DNA of 64,000 bases from VRUE01 sp963788975 (GTDB taxonomy: Bacteria > Actinomycetota > Thermoleophilia > Solirubrobacterales > 70-9), in assembly GCA_963788975.1 (NCBI GenBank), contig CAWBIJ010000002.1:1-64000 (forward strand), given 5' to 3'. Below, piece by piece: positions 31,173 to 40,491 of this stretch; positions within the stretch are counted from its first letter, which is position 1, and each line of letters starts with the position of its first letter. The notes beneath the pieces are model-generated. The model did no database searches, was not told the DNA's origin, and saw only the letters and a list, made by a program, of their open reading frames with translations. The translations under genes and the position numbers were made by a program.

Positions 31173-33860
31173 ATGGCTGTGAAAGCACAGGAGATTCGCG
31201 ACACCTACCTCTCCTTCTTCGCCGAGCGCGGGCACAAGATCGTGCCCTCGGCCTCACTGGTGCCGTCCGTCCATGACCCCTCGGTGCTGCTGACGACGGC
31301 CGGGATGCAGCCTTTCAAGCCCTACTTCCTCGGTCGTGAAAAGCCGCCCGCACCCCGCCTCGCCGACGTGCAGAAGTGCTTCCGCACGACCGACATCGAG
31401 GAGGTCGGCAATACGGCTCGCCATCTCACCTTCTTCGAGATGCTCGGCAACTGGAGCTTCGGCGACTATTTCAAGCCGGAGTCGATCGCCTGGGGCTGGG
31501 AGCTGGTGATCGAGGGCTTCGGCATGGACCCGGAGCTGATCTGGGCGACCGTCTTCGGCGGCGACGAGGAGCTCGGCCTAGGGCCTGATGAGGAGGCGAT
31601 CGAGATCTGGCGCGAGGTCGGGATGCCCGATGAGCGCATCGTCCGTCTCGGTCGTGCCGACAACTTCTGGCAGGCGGGCCCGACCGGGCCCTGCGGTCCT
31701 TGCTCAGAGCTCTACCTCGATCGGGGCGAGGCCTTTGGCGGCCGCGACGAGCGACCCGGCGACGACACCGACCGCTTCCTCGAGTTCTGGAACCACGTCT
31801 TCATGACCTACGACCTCGCCGCCGATGGCTCGCTCACCGAGCTGCCGATGCGCAACATCGACACCGGCATGGGGCTCGACCGGATGGCGGCGATCCTCCA
31901 AGACGTTCCCTCGGTCTTCGAGACCGATCTGATCCGGCCGCTGATCGACCTCGCCGAGGAGTTGTCCGGCCGCTCCTACGAGGAGGGCGGCGCGGTGACG
32001 CGGGCGATGCGCATCGTCGCCGATCACTCTCGCGGCGCCGCCTTCCTGATCGCCGACGGGGTCGTTCCCTCCAACGAGGACCGTGGCTACATCCTGCGGC
32101 GGGTCATGCGACGGGCGATCCAACAGGGACGGACCCTGGGCCTGGAGGCGCCTTGGCTGGGTCGCTTTGCCGAGCGCACGATCGAGATCACGGGCGAGAC
32201 CTACCCCGAGCTGGGGGCCGAGCGCGAGACGATCGCCCGCTGGGTCGGCGACGAGGAGGAGAGCTTCGGTCGCACCCTGGAGCGCGGCAGCGAGCTGCTG
32301 GAGCAGCTGGTCGCCGAAGCGAAGGAAGCTGGCACCTCATGGATCGACGCCACCGACGCCTTCAAGCTGCACGACACTTTCGGCTTCCCCTATGACCTGA
32401 CCAAGGAGCTGCTCGCCGAGCAGGGCCTCTCGGTCGACGACTCGGGCTTCGAGGAGCTGATGGAGGAACAGCGCCAGCGCGCCCGCGTCGGCGCCGCCAC
32501 CGCGCATGGCTCCGAGGACCGCCACGAGAAGGTGATCGCCTTCGCCTCCGCCGCGCCGCCGACCCGCTTTGTCGGCTACGAGACGCTGCGGGCGACGACG
32601 GGCGTCGCGGCCGCGGAGTCCGATGATGGCCGGGCGCTGGTCAAGCTGGAGGAGAGCCCCTTCTACGCCGAGGGCGGCGGCCAGGTCGCCGACTCGGGTC
32701 TGATCCGGTGGCTGACCGGGGAGGAAGCTGAGGTCATCGACGTCTATCGAATCGGAGAGGACCAAGTGATCGAGGTGAAGCCCCGCCACCCCCGGATGCG
32801 GGAAGACGGGCGCGAGATCTCCGGTGGTGATGAGCGCGCCCGTCTGGGAGCGGAGGAGGTGGCGGTTGATGCTGTGGTCGACCACGAGACCCGTCACGCG
32901 ACGATGCGCAACCACACCGCGACTCACCTGCTGCACGCGGCGCTTCGCGAGCGCCTCGGCACGCACGTGCGCCAGGCTGGCTCGGCGGTCCGCCCGGACA
33001 AGCTGCGCTTCGATTTCACCCACGGCCAGGCACTCAGCGTCGATGAGCTGCGTGACGTCGAGGATCGCGTCAACGAGTGGGTAAAGGCGAGCCGGCCGGT
33101 GCGCTGGCTCGAGATGGAGCGCGAGGAGGCGGAGAAGCTCGGCGCGATGGCGCTATTCGGCGAGAAGTACGGCGAGTGGGTGCGCGTGGTCGAGGTCGAT
33201 TCGGTCTCGCGCGAGCTCTGCGGCGGCACCCACGTCGCCAACACAGCAGAGGTGGGCATCTTCAAGCTGGTCGCGGAGGGTTCCAGTGCGGCCAACGTGC
33301 GCCGGATCGAGGCGCTCACCGGCCCTGCCGCGATCGACTGGTTCCGCGAGCGCGAGGCTCAGCTGCGCGAGGCAGGCGAGCTGCTCGGCGCTCCCCAGGA
33401 CCCGCTCGGCGCCGCCCGCCGCGCGGCGGAGCGCCTGCGCGAGGCGGGCGAGGGGGCAAAGCAGGCCGAGAAGCAGCTGCTGGGCGAGGAAGCGGACCGC
33501 CTGGTCGCCGCCGCGGCCGATGTCGGCGGCGTGAAGCTGGTGACGGAGAAAGCGCCGATCGCCGATCAGAAGCAGCTGCTTGACCTCGCCAACCGCGTGC
33601 AGTCGAAGCTCGGCGACGAGTCGGCCCTCGTCCTCGGCGGGGCCGAGGGCGGCAAGGTCGGCCTCGTCGTGCTGGTCTCCAAGCCCGCCGTGGAGCGCGG
33701 CCTCTCGGCGGCGGCGATCGTGCGCGAGTCGGCGCCGGTCGTCGGTGGTGGTGGAGGCGGCCGCGACGAGATGGCCCAGGCTGGCGGCAAGGATGCGACC
33801 AAGCTCGACGAGGCCCTGGCGACGGCGAGGGCGGCGATCGAGCGGGAGCTGGCCGGGTAG
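31173..33860 (+). CDS. alaS: Alanyl-tRNA synthetase
   Basis: 895 residues from ATG 31173 (MAVKAQEIRDTYLSFFAERGH); the open frame extends upstream but only as a shadow. Class II core with VQKCFRTTDIEEVGNTARHLTFFEMLGNWSFGDYFK, editing domain HTATHLLHAALRERLG and CGGTHVANTAEVG with metal-binding His and Cys, and a C-terminal C-Ala domain ending VGGGGGGRDEMAQAGGKD. Usual length. ruvX follows after two bases, so alaS-ruvX-mltG-aroE read as one operon. Confidence 0.96.
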   Translation: MAVKAQEIRDTYLSFFAERGHKIVPSASLVPSVHDPSVLLTTAGMQPFKPYFLGREKPPAPRLADVQKCFRTTDIEEVGNTARHLTFFEMLGNWSFGDYFKPESIAWGWELVIEGFGMDPELIWATVFGGDEELGLGPDEEAIEIWREVGMPDERIVRLGRADNFWQAGPTGPCGPCSELYLDRGEAFGGRDERPGDDTDRFLEFWNHVFMTYDLAADGSLTELPMRNIDTGMGLDRMAAILQDVPSVFETDLIRPLIDLAEELSGRSYEEGGAVTRAMRIVADHSRGAAFLIADGVVPSNEDRGYILRRVMRRAIQQGRTLGLEAPWLGRFAERTIEITGETYPELGAERETIARWVGDEEESFGRTLERGSELLEQLVAEAKEAGTSWIDATDAFKLHDTFGFPYDLTKELLAEQGLSVDDSGFEELMEEQRQRARVGAATAHGSEDRHEKVIAFASAAPPTRFVGYETLRATTGVAAAESDDGRALVKLEESPFYAEGGGQVADSGLIRWLTGEEAEVIDVYRIGEDQVIEVKPRHPRMREDGREISGGDERARLGAEEVAVDAVVDHETRHATMRNHTATHLLHAALRERLGTHVRQAGSAVRPDKLRFDFTHGQALSVDELRDVEDRVNEWVKASRPVRWLEMEREEAEKLGAMALFGEKYGEWVRVVEVDSVSRELCGGTHVANTAEVGIFKLVAEGSSAANVRRIEALTGPAAIDWFREREAQLREAGELLGAPQDPLGAARRAAERLREAGEGAKQAEKQLLGEEADRLVAAAADVGGVKLVTEKAPIADQKQLLDLANRVQSKLGDESALVLGGAEGGKVGLVVLVSKPAVERGLSAAAIVRESAPVVGGGGGGRDEMAQAGGKDATKLDEALATARAAIERELAG

Positions 33861-33862
33861 CC

Positions 33863-34273
33863 ATGCGCGTCCTCGCTCTCGACCACGGCACGGCGCGGAT
33901 CGGCTGCGCGCTCTCCGACCCGAGCGGCACCTTGGCGACGCCCCTGCCGGTGATCGAACCGCCTGAGCCGCGCTCAGTGGTCGAGCTGGTCGCCAAACAC
34001 GAGGTGGAGCGGGTGGTCGTCGGCCTGCCACTCCATCTCAGTGGGGAGGAAGGCAGCCAGGCGGCGCTGGCGCGCAGCTTCTGCACCGAACTGGAAGCCG
34101 TGCTCGACATTCCCGTCGAGACCTACGACGAGCGACTGACGACGCGCATGGCGGAGGCCAGCAAGCGTGAGGGGGCGGCCGCCCCACCCGACTCGCTCGC
34201 CGCTGCGCACCTGCTCCAGGCCTATCTCGCGGGGCAGGCTGCGATCGAGGGCCAGGGCGAAGACGATGAGTGA
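33863..34273 (+). CDS. ruvX: RuvX/YqgF Holliday junction resolvase-like protein
   Basis: 136 residues. RNase H-like fold: first acidic motif LALDHGTARIGCALSD, VVGLPLHLSGEEG, YDERLTTRMAE, and AAPPDSLAAAHLLQAYL. The family acts in 16S rRNA 5' end maturation and was first described as a Holliday-junction resolvase. The alaS-ruvX-mltG order is common in bacteria. Its end overlaps mltG by eight bases. Confidence 0.92.
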   Translation: MRVLALDHGTARIGCALSDPSGTLATPLPVIEPPEPRSVVELVAKHEVERVVVGLPLHLSGEEGSQAALARSFCTELEAVLDIPVETYDERLTTRMAEASKREGAAAPPDSLAAAHLLQAYLAGQAAIEGQGEDDE

Positions 34274-35354
34274 GGACTGGACCGACGACCCGCTGGTTGA
34301 CCCGAGCGACCCGGCCGCAGTAGCTCGAGAGCAGCGTCGCCGCGAGCGGGAAGCGCGTCGCCGCGAGCGCGAGCAAAAGAACGGCAGCGAGCAGCAACCG
34401 CCGCCAGCTGTTCCGGCCGCTCCGGCGGTCCCGGCCAAGCCGTCCTCACCTCCACCTCCACCTCCACCTCCACCTCCACCTCCACCTCCACCTCCACCTC
34501 CACCTCCACCTCCACCTCCACCTCCACCTCCACCTCCCAAGCCCCCGCGCGCAGCGCGATCTCGCCGCCCCTCTCTTCGCGTGGTCGCGGTGCTCGCCGT
34601 GATGGCCCTGGCGGCACTCGCCGTGGTCGCCCTCGCGTATCGCTATTTCGACAAAGAGCCGCCCCCGCCGGTCGTCTTCAAAACGACGACGGTGACCATC
34701 CCCGAGGGTCTGAGCCGAGCCCAGACCGCCGAGCTTGCCCGCGAACTGGGGCTCAAAGGCGACTACCTGAAAGCAAGCAAGGGGCGCGAGGGCTTTCTCT
34801 TTCCCGACACCTTTGAGCTGCGCAAAGGCGCCCCGACCTCTGACCTGGTGCAGCTCCAGCTCGAAGACTTCAAAGGGCGCATCGCGGGTGTCGACCTGGG
34901 CTACGCCCGCTCCAAGAACCTGACACTCCGCGACGTGGTCACGATCGCCTCGATGGTCGAGGAGGAGGCGATGCTCGACGGCGAGCGCAGGCTGGTCGCG
35001 GCGGTGATCTACAACCGCCTGCGTGAAGGGATCCCGCTGGGGATCGACGCGACGACCCGCTTCGCCACCGGCAACTACACGCAGCCGTTGACCGAAAGCG
35101 ATCTGGCGACCGACTCGCCCTACAACACCCGCCTCAACGCAGGTCTGCCGCTGGGGCCGATATCCAGTCCAGGTCTCGCCTCGCTAGAAGCCGCCGCCCG
35201 CCCGGCCCAGGTGGATTACCTCTACTACGTGGTCGAGCCGGGAACCTGCGGCAAGCACGCCTTCTCCTCTACCAATGCCGAATTCCAGGCGGACGTCGCC
35301 CGCTACAACGAAGCGCGCGAAGCGGCCGGGGGCGAATCGCCCGACAGCTGTTGA
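34266..35354 (+). CDS. mltG: MltG-type endolytic murein transglycosylase with polyproline linker
   Basis: 362 residues from ATG 34266. The cytoplasmic N-terminus is charged (REQRRREREARRRERE), followed by a run of more than 30 prolines (about residues 61-92) encoded by a hexanucleotide repeat. A single membrane helix covers about 105-125 (VVAVLAVMALAALAVVALAY). The YceG domain includes EGFLFPDTFEL, the catalytic glutamate in ASMVEEEA, VIYNRL, IDATTRFATG and GPISSPGLASLEAA. It cleaves nascent glycan strands at the membrane. The LysM-like subdomain is reduced, so the protein is compact. Confidence 0.9.
   Translation: MSEDWTDDPLVDPSDPAAVAREQRRREREARRREREQKNGSEQQPPPAVPAAPAVPAKPSSPPPPPPPPPPPPPPPPPPPPPPPPPPPPPPKPPRAARSRRPSLRVVAVLAVMALAALAVVALAYRYFDKEPPPPVVFKTTTVTIPEGLSRAQTAELARELGLKGDYLKASKGREGFLFPDTFELRKGAPTSDLVQLQLEDFKGRIAGVDLGYARSKNLTLRDVVTIASMVEEEAMLDGERRLVAAVIYNRLREGIPLGIDATTRFATGNYTQPLTESDLATDSPYNTRLNAGLPLGPISSPGLASLEAAARPAQVDYLYYVVEPGTCGKHAFSSTNAEFQADVARYNEAREAAGGESPDSC
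34447..34536 (+). repeat. Fifteen perfect copies of hexanucleotide CACCTC inside mltG
   Basis: A 90-base uninterrupted tandem array encoding Pro-Pro dipeptides. Each unit is two codons, so slippage changes linker length without a frameshift. Confidence 0.95.
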
Positions 35355-36145
35355 TGCCGCGCCTCGCCGTCCTCGGCTACCCGATCGGCCACTCGCGCTC
35401 GCCGGCGATGCAGAACGCGGCGCTGGCGGCTCTGGGGATGGGGGAGAAGTGGACCTACGAGGCGATCGAGGTCGCCCCGGACGCTTTCGAGACCCGGGTG
35501 CGGGAGATGCCGGGCGAGGGCTTCGTCGGCGCCAACGTCACCGTGCCCCATAAGGGCGCCGCGCTGGCGCTCGCCGACACTCTCTCGGAGACGGCGCGCG
35601 AGATCGGCGCGGCCAACACCCTCGTCTTCGCCGATGGCGAAATTCGCGCCGACAACACCGACGCAGATGGCCTGTTGAGCGCGCTGCCGTCCTCACCAGT
35701 TGGGAAGCGGGCCCTGGTGCTCGGCGCCGGCGGTGCCGCCCGTGCGGTGGTCTGGGCGCTGCTGCGTGAGGGCGCCGAGGTCGAGGTCTGGAACCGGACG
35801 GAGCGTCGCTCCGCCAGCCTCTGCGAGGAGCTGGGAGGCCGGCTTGTAGCGGCGCCAGACCAGGCTGGGTATGAGGTGCTCGTCAACACCACGGCGGTGG
35901 GGTTGCGCGGTGAGGATCCCTTCGAGGAGCTGCCGCTCGATCCCGAGCGCTTCGCCCCGGAGCAGATCGTTGTCGACCTCGTCTATGGCAAGGAGCCGAG
36001 CCGTCTACTTGCCGCGGCCGCGGCGGGAGGGGCGACGGTGGTCGACGGGATCGAGGTCCTGGTGCGGCAGGGCGCGCTCTCGCTGCAGATCTGGACCGGG
36101 CGCGAGGCGCCGCTCGATGCGATGCGCGCCGTGGCTCGCGGTTGA
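35354..36145 (+). CDS. aroE: Shikimate dehydrogenase
   Basis: 263 residues from ATG 35354, whose A is the last base of the mltG stop (TGATG). Reduces 3-dehydroshikimate with NADPH. LGYPIGHSRSPAMQNAAL binds substrate; NVTVPHKGAAL carries the catalytic Lys; ADNTDADGLL, the nucleotide fold VLGAGGAARAVVWAL, the NRT motif and the DGIEVLVRQGALSLQIW end are all present. It closes the alaS-ruvX-mltG operon and is followed by a nested hairpin before aroC. Confidence 0.95.
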   Translation: MPRLAVLGYPIGHSRSPAMQNAALAALGMGEKWTYEAIEVAPDAFETRVREMPGEGFVGANVTVPHKGAALALADTLSETAREIGAANTLVFADGEIRADNTDADGLLSALPSSPVGKRALVLGAGGAARAVVWALLREGAEVEVWNRTERRSASLCEELGGRLVAAPDQAGYEVLVNTTAVGLRGEDPFEELPLDPERFAPEQIVVDLVYGKEPSRLLAAAAAGGATVVDGIEVLVRQGALSLQIWTGREAPLDAMRAVARG

Positions 36146-36199
36146 GCGCCGTTCGTTCACTTTGCCACACCCTGGTGTGGTCAATGCATCGAACGGCGC
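36146..36199 (+). terminator. Nested hairpin between aroE and aroC
   Basis: Outer stem GCGCCGTTCG (36146-36155) with CGAACGGCGC (36190-36199), perfect 10 bp. Inner stem CCACACC (36165-36171) with GGTGTGG (36174-36180), perfect 7 bp, with nine-base internal loops on each side. It begins one base after the aroE stop and ends 18 bases before the aroC start. It could be a terminator or a regulatory RNA structure; there is no T-tract. Confidence 0.55.
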
Positions 36200-36217
36200 G
36201 CCTATAGCCTTGCGCAC

Positions 36218-37387
36218 GTGAGCAACTTCAGATTCACAACAGCAGGGGAGTCGCACGGCCCGGGGCTGGTCGCGATCGTCGAGGGAGTGCCCGCCGGGTT
36301 GGAGCTCGAGCGCGGGGCGCTCGACCGTGACATGGCGCGGCGCCAGCTCGGGCACGGCCGCGGCGGGCGGATGAAAATCGAGACCGACACGGCAGAGATC
36401 CGCTCCGGACTGCGCCACGGCCGCACCCTAGGCAGCCCGATCGCGGTGCTGGTCGCCAACCGCGACTACGCCAACTGGGAGGAGCGAATGAGCCCCTGGC
36501 CGGTCGAGGGCTTTGAGCCCGACGAGGTCCACCTGCCGCGCCCCGGCCACGCCGATCTGGTTGGTGCTCAGAAGTACAGCCACACTGACATCCGCAACGT
36601 GTTGGAGCGGGCCAGTGCCCGCGAGACCGCCGCCCGCGTCGCCGCCGGCTCGATCGCCCGCGGCTTCCTCACAGCGCTCGGGGTGAGCGTCCACAGCCAC
36701 GTGCTCCAGATCGCCTCGGTGAAGGCGGAGGAGCGTCCGGACCCCACCCCTGCCGACTTCGAAGGGGTCGACGACGATCCGGTGCGCTGCCTCGACCCGA
36801 AGGCGAGCACGGCGATGGTCGAGGAGATCAACCGCCTGCGCAAGGCCAACGAGAGCCTTGGCGGCAGCTTCGAGGTGCGCGCCTTCGGCCTCGTCCCCGG
36901 CCTCGGCTCCCACATCTCCTGGGAAGACCGCCTCGACGGCCGCCTCGCCGGCGCCGTCGCCTCGATCCAGTCGGTCAAGGGGGTGGCGATCGGCGAAGCC
37001 TGGGACGTTGCCGGCCGGCCGGGCTCGGAGGCGCACGACGAGATCTTCTGGTCGGAGGAGCGCGGCTACTACCGCAAGACCAACCACGCCGGCGGCCTCG
37101 AGGGGGGCATGACCAACGGGCTGCCACTCAGCGTGCGCGCGGCGATCAAGCCGATTTCGACCCTGACCAAGCCGCTGCGCTCGGTCGACACCGAGACCAA
37201 GCAGCCGGCTGAGGCGCTGCGCGAGCGCACCGACTCGACCGTGGTGCCCGCCGCCGCCGTCGTCGCCGAGGCGATGGTCTGCCTGACCCTCGCCCGCTGC
37301 TACCGGGAGAAGTTCGGCGGTGATCACATCGACGACGTGCTGGCCGCCATCGAGGCTTACAAGCAGCGCATCGACTTCCGGGGCTGA
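36218..37387 (+). CDS. aroC: Chorismate synthase
   Basis: 389 residues, GTG start. Converts EPSP to chorismate with reduced FMN. Signatures: FRFTTAGESHGPGLVAIVEGVPAG, GRGGRMKIETD, RPGHADLVGAQKY, RASARETAARVAAG, and NHAGGLEGGMTNG. Usual length. The stop is four bases before the aroKB GTG start. No Shine-Dalgarno sequence is obvious (GCCTTGCGCAC); initiation may depend on the hairpin leader. Confidence 0.96.
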   Translation: MSNFRFTTAGESHGPGLVAIVEGVPAGLELERGALDRDMARRQLGHGRGGRMKIETDTAEIRSGLRHGRTLGSPIAVLVANRDYANWEERMSPWPVEGFEPDEVHLPRPGHADLVGAQKYSHTDIRNVLERASARETAARVAAGSIARGFLTALGVSVHSHVLQIASVKAEERPDPTPADFEGVDDDPVRCLDPKASTAMVEEINRLRKANESLGGSFEVRAFGLVPGLGSHISWEDRLDGRLAGAVASIQSVKGVAIGEAWDVAGRPGSEAHDEIFWSEERGYYRKTNHAGGLEGGMTNGLPLSVRAAIKPISTLTKPLRSVDTETKQPAEALRERTDSTVVPAAAVVAEAMVCLTLARCYREKFGGDHIDDVLAAIEAYKQRIDFRG

Positions 37388-37391
37388 GCGC

Positions 37392-38924
37392 GTGAGCCGC
37401 CCTGCCCTGGTCTTCATCGGCTTCATGGGGGCCGGTAAGTCGGCGGCGCTCGCCGCCGCCCGCGAGGCCGGCTTTGAGACGACCGAGATAGACGAGCTGA
37501 TGGAGCGTGAGCTGGGCATGCCGATCGCCGAGGCCTTCGAGCGCGACGGCGAGGAGACCTTCCGTGCCCGAGAGGCCGAGATCGTCGGCGCCCTGCTGGA
37601 GCAGGCCGACGGCGGTGCGATCGCGCTCGGTGGCGGCAGCGTGCTCTCCGAGCGGGTGCGCGCTGCGCTCGGCCGCCACGTCGTGGTTTGGCTCCAGGTC
37701 GACCCGCGCGAGGCCTGGCGGCGGATCGCCAGCAGCAACCGGCCGCTGGCCAGCAGCGCCGATGACGTCGCCCGCCTGCTTGAGACGCGCCTGCCGCTCT
37801 ACGAGGAGCTCGCCGACGCGATCCTGCCGCAGGGCGATCGCGGCCTGATCCACCGCGCGCTGCCTCTGGCGATGGGGCTGATCAAGCTGCCGCAGGGGAC
37901 GAAGATGCTCTGGGCGACCAGCAGCTCCGGCGAGTATCCGGTCTTCGTCGGTCCCGGCCTGCTGGAGGCGGACTGCTGGCCGCAGGAGAGGCGGCGCTTC
38001 TGCGTCACCGACGCGACGGTCGGCGCGCTCTACGCCGATCGCGCCGAGCCGCTTGAGGCGCGAATCGAGGTCGAGCCAGGCGAGAGTGCGAAGACGATGT
38101 CAGAGGCCGAGCGGGTGCTGCGCGAGCTGGCCCGTGCCGGAATGACACGCGAGGACCAGCTGATCGCCGTGGGGGGCGGTGTCGTCGGCGACCTAGCCGG
38201 CCTCTGCGCCCACCTCTACCAGCGCGGGGTGCCGGTCGTCCAGGTCCCGACCACGCTCGTCGCCCAGGTCGACTCCGCCTACGGCGGCAAGACCGGTGTC
38301 GACCTGCCCGAGGGCAAGAACTACGCCGGGGCCTACCACTTGCCAGAGGCAGTGCTCGCCGACACGTCGGTCCTGGTGAGCCTGCCGGCGGAAGAGCTGG
38401 CGGCCGGCTTCGTCGAGGTGCTGAAGACAGGGCTGCTGGCCGGGGGGACGCTCTGGGAGCGCGTGCGGGCGATCGAGTCGCTCGACCCGGGCTCGCTCGA
38501 CGACGTCGTCTTCGCCTGCGCTCGCTACAAGTGCGAAGTGGTCGCCGCCGATGAGCGCGACGCCCGCCTGCGCCAGGCGCTCAACCTGGGCCACACGGTC
38601 GGCCACGCGATCGAGGCCGCCAGCGGCTACTCCCGCTATCGCCACGGCGAGGCGATCGGCCTCGGCCTATTGGCGGCTCTGCGCCTCTCGGATGCGGCCC
38701 AGCTGCGGGACGAGGTCGAGGCGATCCTGCGCGCTCACGAGCTGCCGACCGGCCTTGACCCCGCGATCGCGGTGGATGAGGTGCTGGCGGCACTGGAACG
38801 CGACAAGAAGCGGACCGCCGAGGGCGTCGGCTTCGTCCTCCTCTCCGAGCCGGGCGCGCCGCGGGTGGGGCAGCTGGTCGACCCGGATAGGGTCAGGTCC
38901 GCCGTGGAGGAGCTGCTCCCATGA
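37392..38924 (+). CDS. aroKB: Shikimate kinase / 3-dehydroquinate synthase fusion
   Basis: 510 residues from GTG 37392. Residues 1-160 are AroK: P-loop GFMGAGKSAAL, DELMERELGMPIAEAFERDGEETFRARE and LGGGSVLSE. Residues 170-510 are AroB: VGGGVVGDLAGLCAHLYQRGVPVVQVPTTLVAQVDSAYGGKTGVDLPEGKN, then KCEVVAADERDARLRQALNLGHTVGHAIE with metal His residues. Fusion of two shikimate steps in one chain is known in several lineages. It overlaps aroQ by four bases (ATGA), so the aro genes are translated together. Confidence 0.95.
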   Translation: MSRPALVFIGFMGAGKSAALAAAREAGFETTEIDELMERELGMPIAEAFERDGEETFRAREAEIVGALLEQADGGAIALGGGSVLSERVRAALGRHVVVWLQVDPREAWRRIASSNRPLASSADDVARLLETRLPLYEELADAILPQGDRGLIHRALPLAMGLIKLPQGTKMLWATSSSGEYPVFVGPGLLEADCWPQERRRFCVTDATVGALYADRAEPLEARIEVEPGESAKTMSEAERVLRELARAGMTREDQLIAVGGGVVGDLAGLCAHLYQRGVPVVQVPTTLVAQVDSAYGGKTGVDLPEGKNYAGAYHLPEAVLADTSVLVSLPAEELAAGFVEVLKTGLLAGGTLWERVRAIESLDPGSLDDVVFACARYKCEVVAADERDARLRQALNLGHTVGHAIEAASGYSRYRHGEAIGLGLLAALRLSDAAQLRDEVEAILRAHELPTGLDPAIAVDEVLAALERDKKRTAEGVGFVLLSEPGAPRVGQLVDPDRVRSAVEELLP

Positions 38925-39379
38925 CGACTGCCCACAACCGCGTCGCGGTCCTGCACGGGGTCAACTTCGACGTGCTCGAGCGGCGCGATCCCGAGATGTA
39001 CGGGGGATTGTCGCTGGCCCAGCTCGAGCAGAAGGCCAGCGCCTGGGCGCGCGAGCTGGGCCTGGAAGCGATCTTCTTCCAGACCAATTCAGAGGGTGAG
39101 TTCGTCGAGTACCTGCACCGGGTCCCCGAGCAGGCAGATGCGGCGCTCGTCAACGCCGGCGCCTGGAGCCACTACAGCCGGGCGATCGCCGACGCGCTCG
39201 ACGTCGCCGGCCTGCCGGCGGTCGAGGTCCACCTCTCCGATGTCGAGTCACGCGACGAGTGGCGGCGCCTCTCCGTTTTCGACGACCTCGTGTTGGCCAA
39301 GATCACAGGCAAGGGGCCGGACGGGTACCGCGAGGCGCTCGAGGTTCTTGCCCGCGAGCTCGGTGTGCAGGGGGGTTGA
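38921..39379 (+). CDS. aroQ: Type II 3-dehydroquinate dehydratase
   Basis: 152 residues. VLHGVNFDVLERRDPEMYGGLSLAQLEQ carries the catalytic Tyr; NSEGEFVEYLH, LVNAGAWSHYSRAIADAL and VEVHLSDVESRDEWRRLS carry the substrate loop and catalytic His. Compared with typical enzymes (HGPNLNLLG, HISN..ARE) it is somewhat diverged but keeps the key residues. It dehydrates 3-dehydroquinate to 3-dehydroshikimate. It overlaps the next gene by one base (TGATG). Confidence 0.9.
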   Translation: MTTAHNRVAVLHGVNFDVLERRDPEMYGGLSLAQLEQKASAWARELGLEAIFFQTNSEGEFVEYLHRVPEQADAALVNAGAWSHYSRAIADALDVAGLPAVEVHLSDVESRDEWRRLSVFDDLVLAKITGKGPDGYREALEVLARELGVQGG

Positions 39380-40437
39380 TGCGCGGCCGTGGCGATCGCC
39401 TCGCCGCCCTCGTAGCCGAGCGTGAGCTGGAACGGCTGCTCGTCACCGACCTAGTCAACGTCCGTTACCTGACCGGGTTCGGCGGCACCAACGGCGCCTG
39501 CGTCTGCGGGCAAAAGGAGAGGTTCTTCCTCACCGACTTCCGCTACACCGAGCGCGCCGAGGCCGAGGTCGAGGGCTGGGAGGTGATCACTGTCAAGGAC
39601 GACTGGCTCGGGGGCATCGCTGAGCGGCTGAAGGGCAAGACCGGGTTCGAGGACCAGCAGATGACGGTTCGCCTGCGCGAGAAGCTGGGGGAGAAGCTGC
39701 CCGACGGGATCGAGCTCGAGGCGGCTGGAGGGATGGTGGAGAGGCTGCGGCGGATCAAGGATGCCGACGAGCTAGCCGCGATCGCCGCCGCCGCCGAGCT
39801 CGCCGACGAGGTTTGGGGCTGGAGCCTGGAGCGCGGGCTCACCGGGCGCAGCGAGCGTGACGTCGCCCGCGCCGCGGAAGCGCGGATCCGCGAGCTGGGC
39901 GCCGAGCCCTCGTTTCCGTCCATCGTCGCCGCCGGTCCAAACGGCGCCCTTCCGCACGCCGAGCCCGGCGAGCGCGAGATTGGGACCGGCGAGATGGTCG
40001 TCTTCGACATGGGGGCCAAGCTCGACGGCTACTGCTCGGACGGCACCCGCACCTATGCCACGGGCGAGCCGGGAGAGCAGGCCCGCCAGGTCTACGCCAC
40101 GGTTTTGGAGGCGCAGTCGGCGGCGCTCGCCGCCGTCAAGCCCGAGGTCGGCGGCGAAGAGCTCGACGCCGTCGCCCGTGAGGTGATCGATGCGGCGGGC
40201 CACGGCGAGCGCTTCGGCCACGGACTTGGCCACGGCGTCGGGCTTGAGGTGCACGAGGGCCCGCGCGTCTCGCCGCGCTCCGACGACGCGCTGGCGAGCG
40301 GCGAGGTGGTGACGATCGAGCCCGGGGTCTACCTGCCGGGCGAGCTGGGGGTGCGGATCGAGGATCTGGTCGTCGTCATCGAGGAGGGCCACCGCAACCT
40401 CAGCGGCACGTCCAAGCAGCTGCAGCTGGTCGAGTAG
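39379..40437 (+). CDS. M24B Xaa-Pro aminopeptidase/dipeptidase
   Basis: 352 residues from ATG 39379. Creatinase N-domain (RGDRLAALVAERELERLLVTDLVNVRYLTGF) followed by the pita-bread catalytic fold: VVFDMGAKLDGYCSDGTRTYATG (two Asp ligands), GHGLGHGVGLEVHEGP (His), VVTIEPGVYLPGELGVRIEDLV (Glu ligands). It cleaves X-Pro peptides. It occupies the pepQ position that in many actinobacteria directly precedes efp; here an accessory block of about 3.6 kb intervenes. Confidence 0.92.
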   Translation: MRGRGDRLAALVAERELERLLVTDLVNVRYLTGFGGTNGACVCGQKERFFLTDFRYTERAEAEVEGWEVITVKDDWLGGIAERLKGKTGFEDQQMTVRLREKLGEKLPDGIELEAAGGMVERLRRIKDADELAAIAAAAELADEVWGWSLERGLTGRSERDVARAAEARIRELGAEPSFPSIVAAGPNGALPHAEPGEREIGTGEMVVFDMGAKLDGYCSDGTRTYATGEPGEQARQVYATVLEAQSAALAAVKPEVGGEELDAVAREVIDAAGHGERFGHGLGHGVGLEVHEGPRVSPRSDDALASGEVVTIEPGVYLPGELGVRIEDLVVVIEEGHRNLSGTSKQLQLVE

Positions 40438-40491
40438 CGAGAAGACCGGTTCACTTCTAAGCAGCGTTGACGAGGTGTCGATCTTGCGTCT

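Noticed and set aside
33974..34540. Minus-strand frame with long poly-Gly (and another with Val-Glu repeats)
   Set aside because: Produced by reading the CACCTC repeat of mltG in reverse; no start context or homology.
34441..34540. CRISPR-like array
   Set aside because: It is an uninterrupted hexanucleotide microsatellite in a coding frame, with no spacers; no CRISPR array was seen anywhere in the window.
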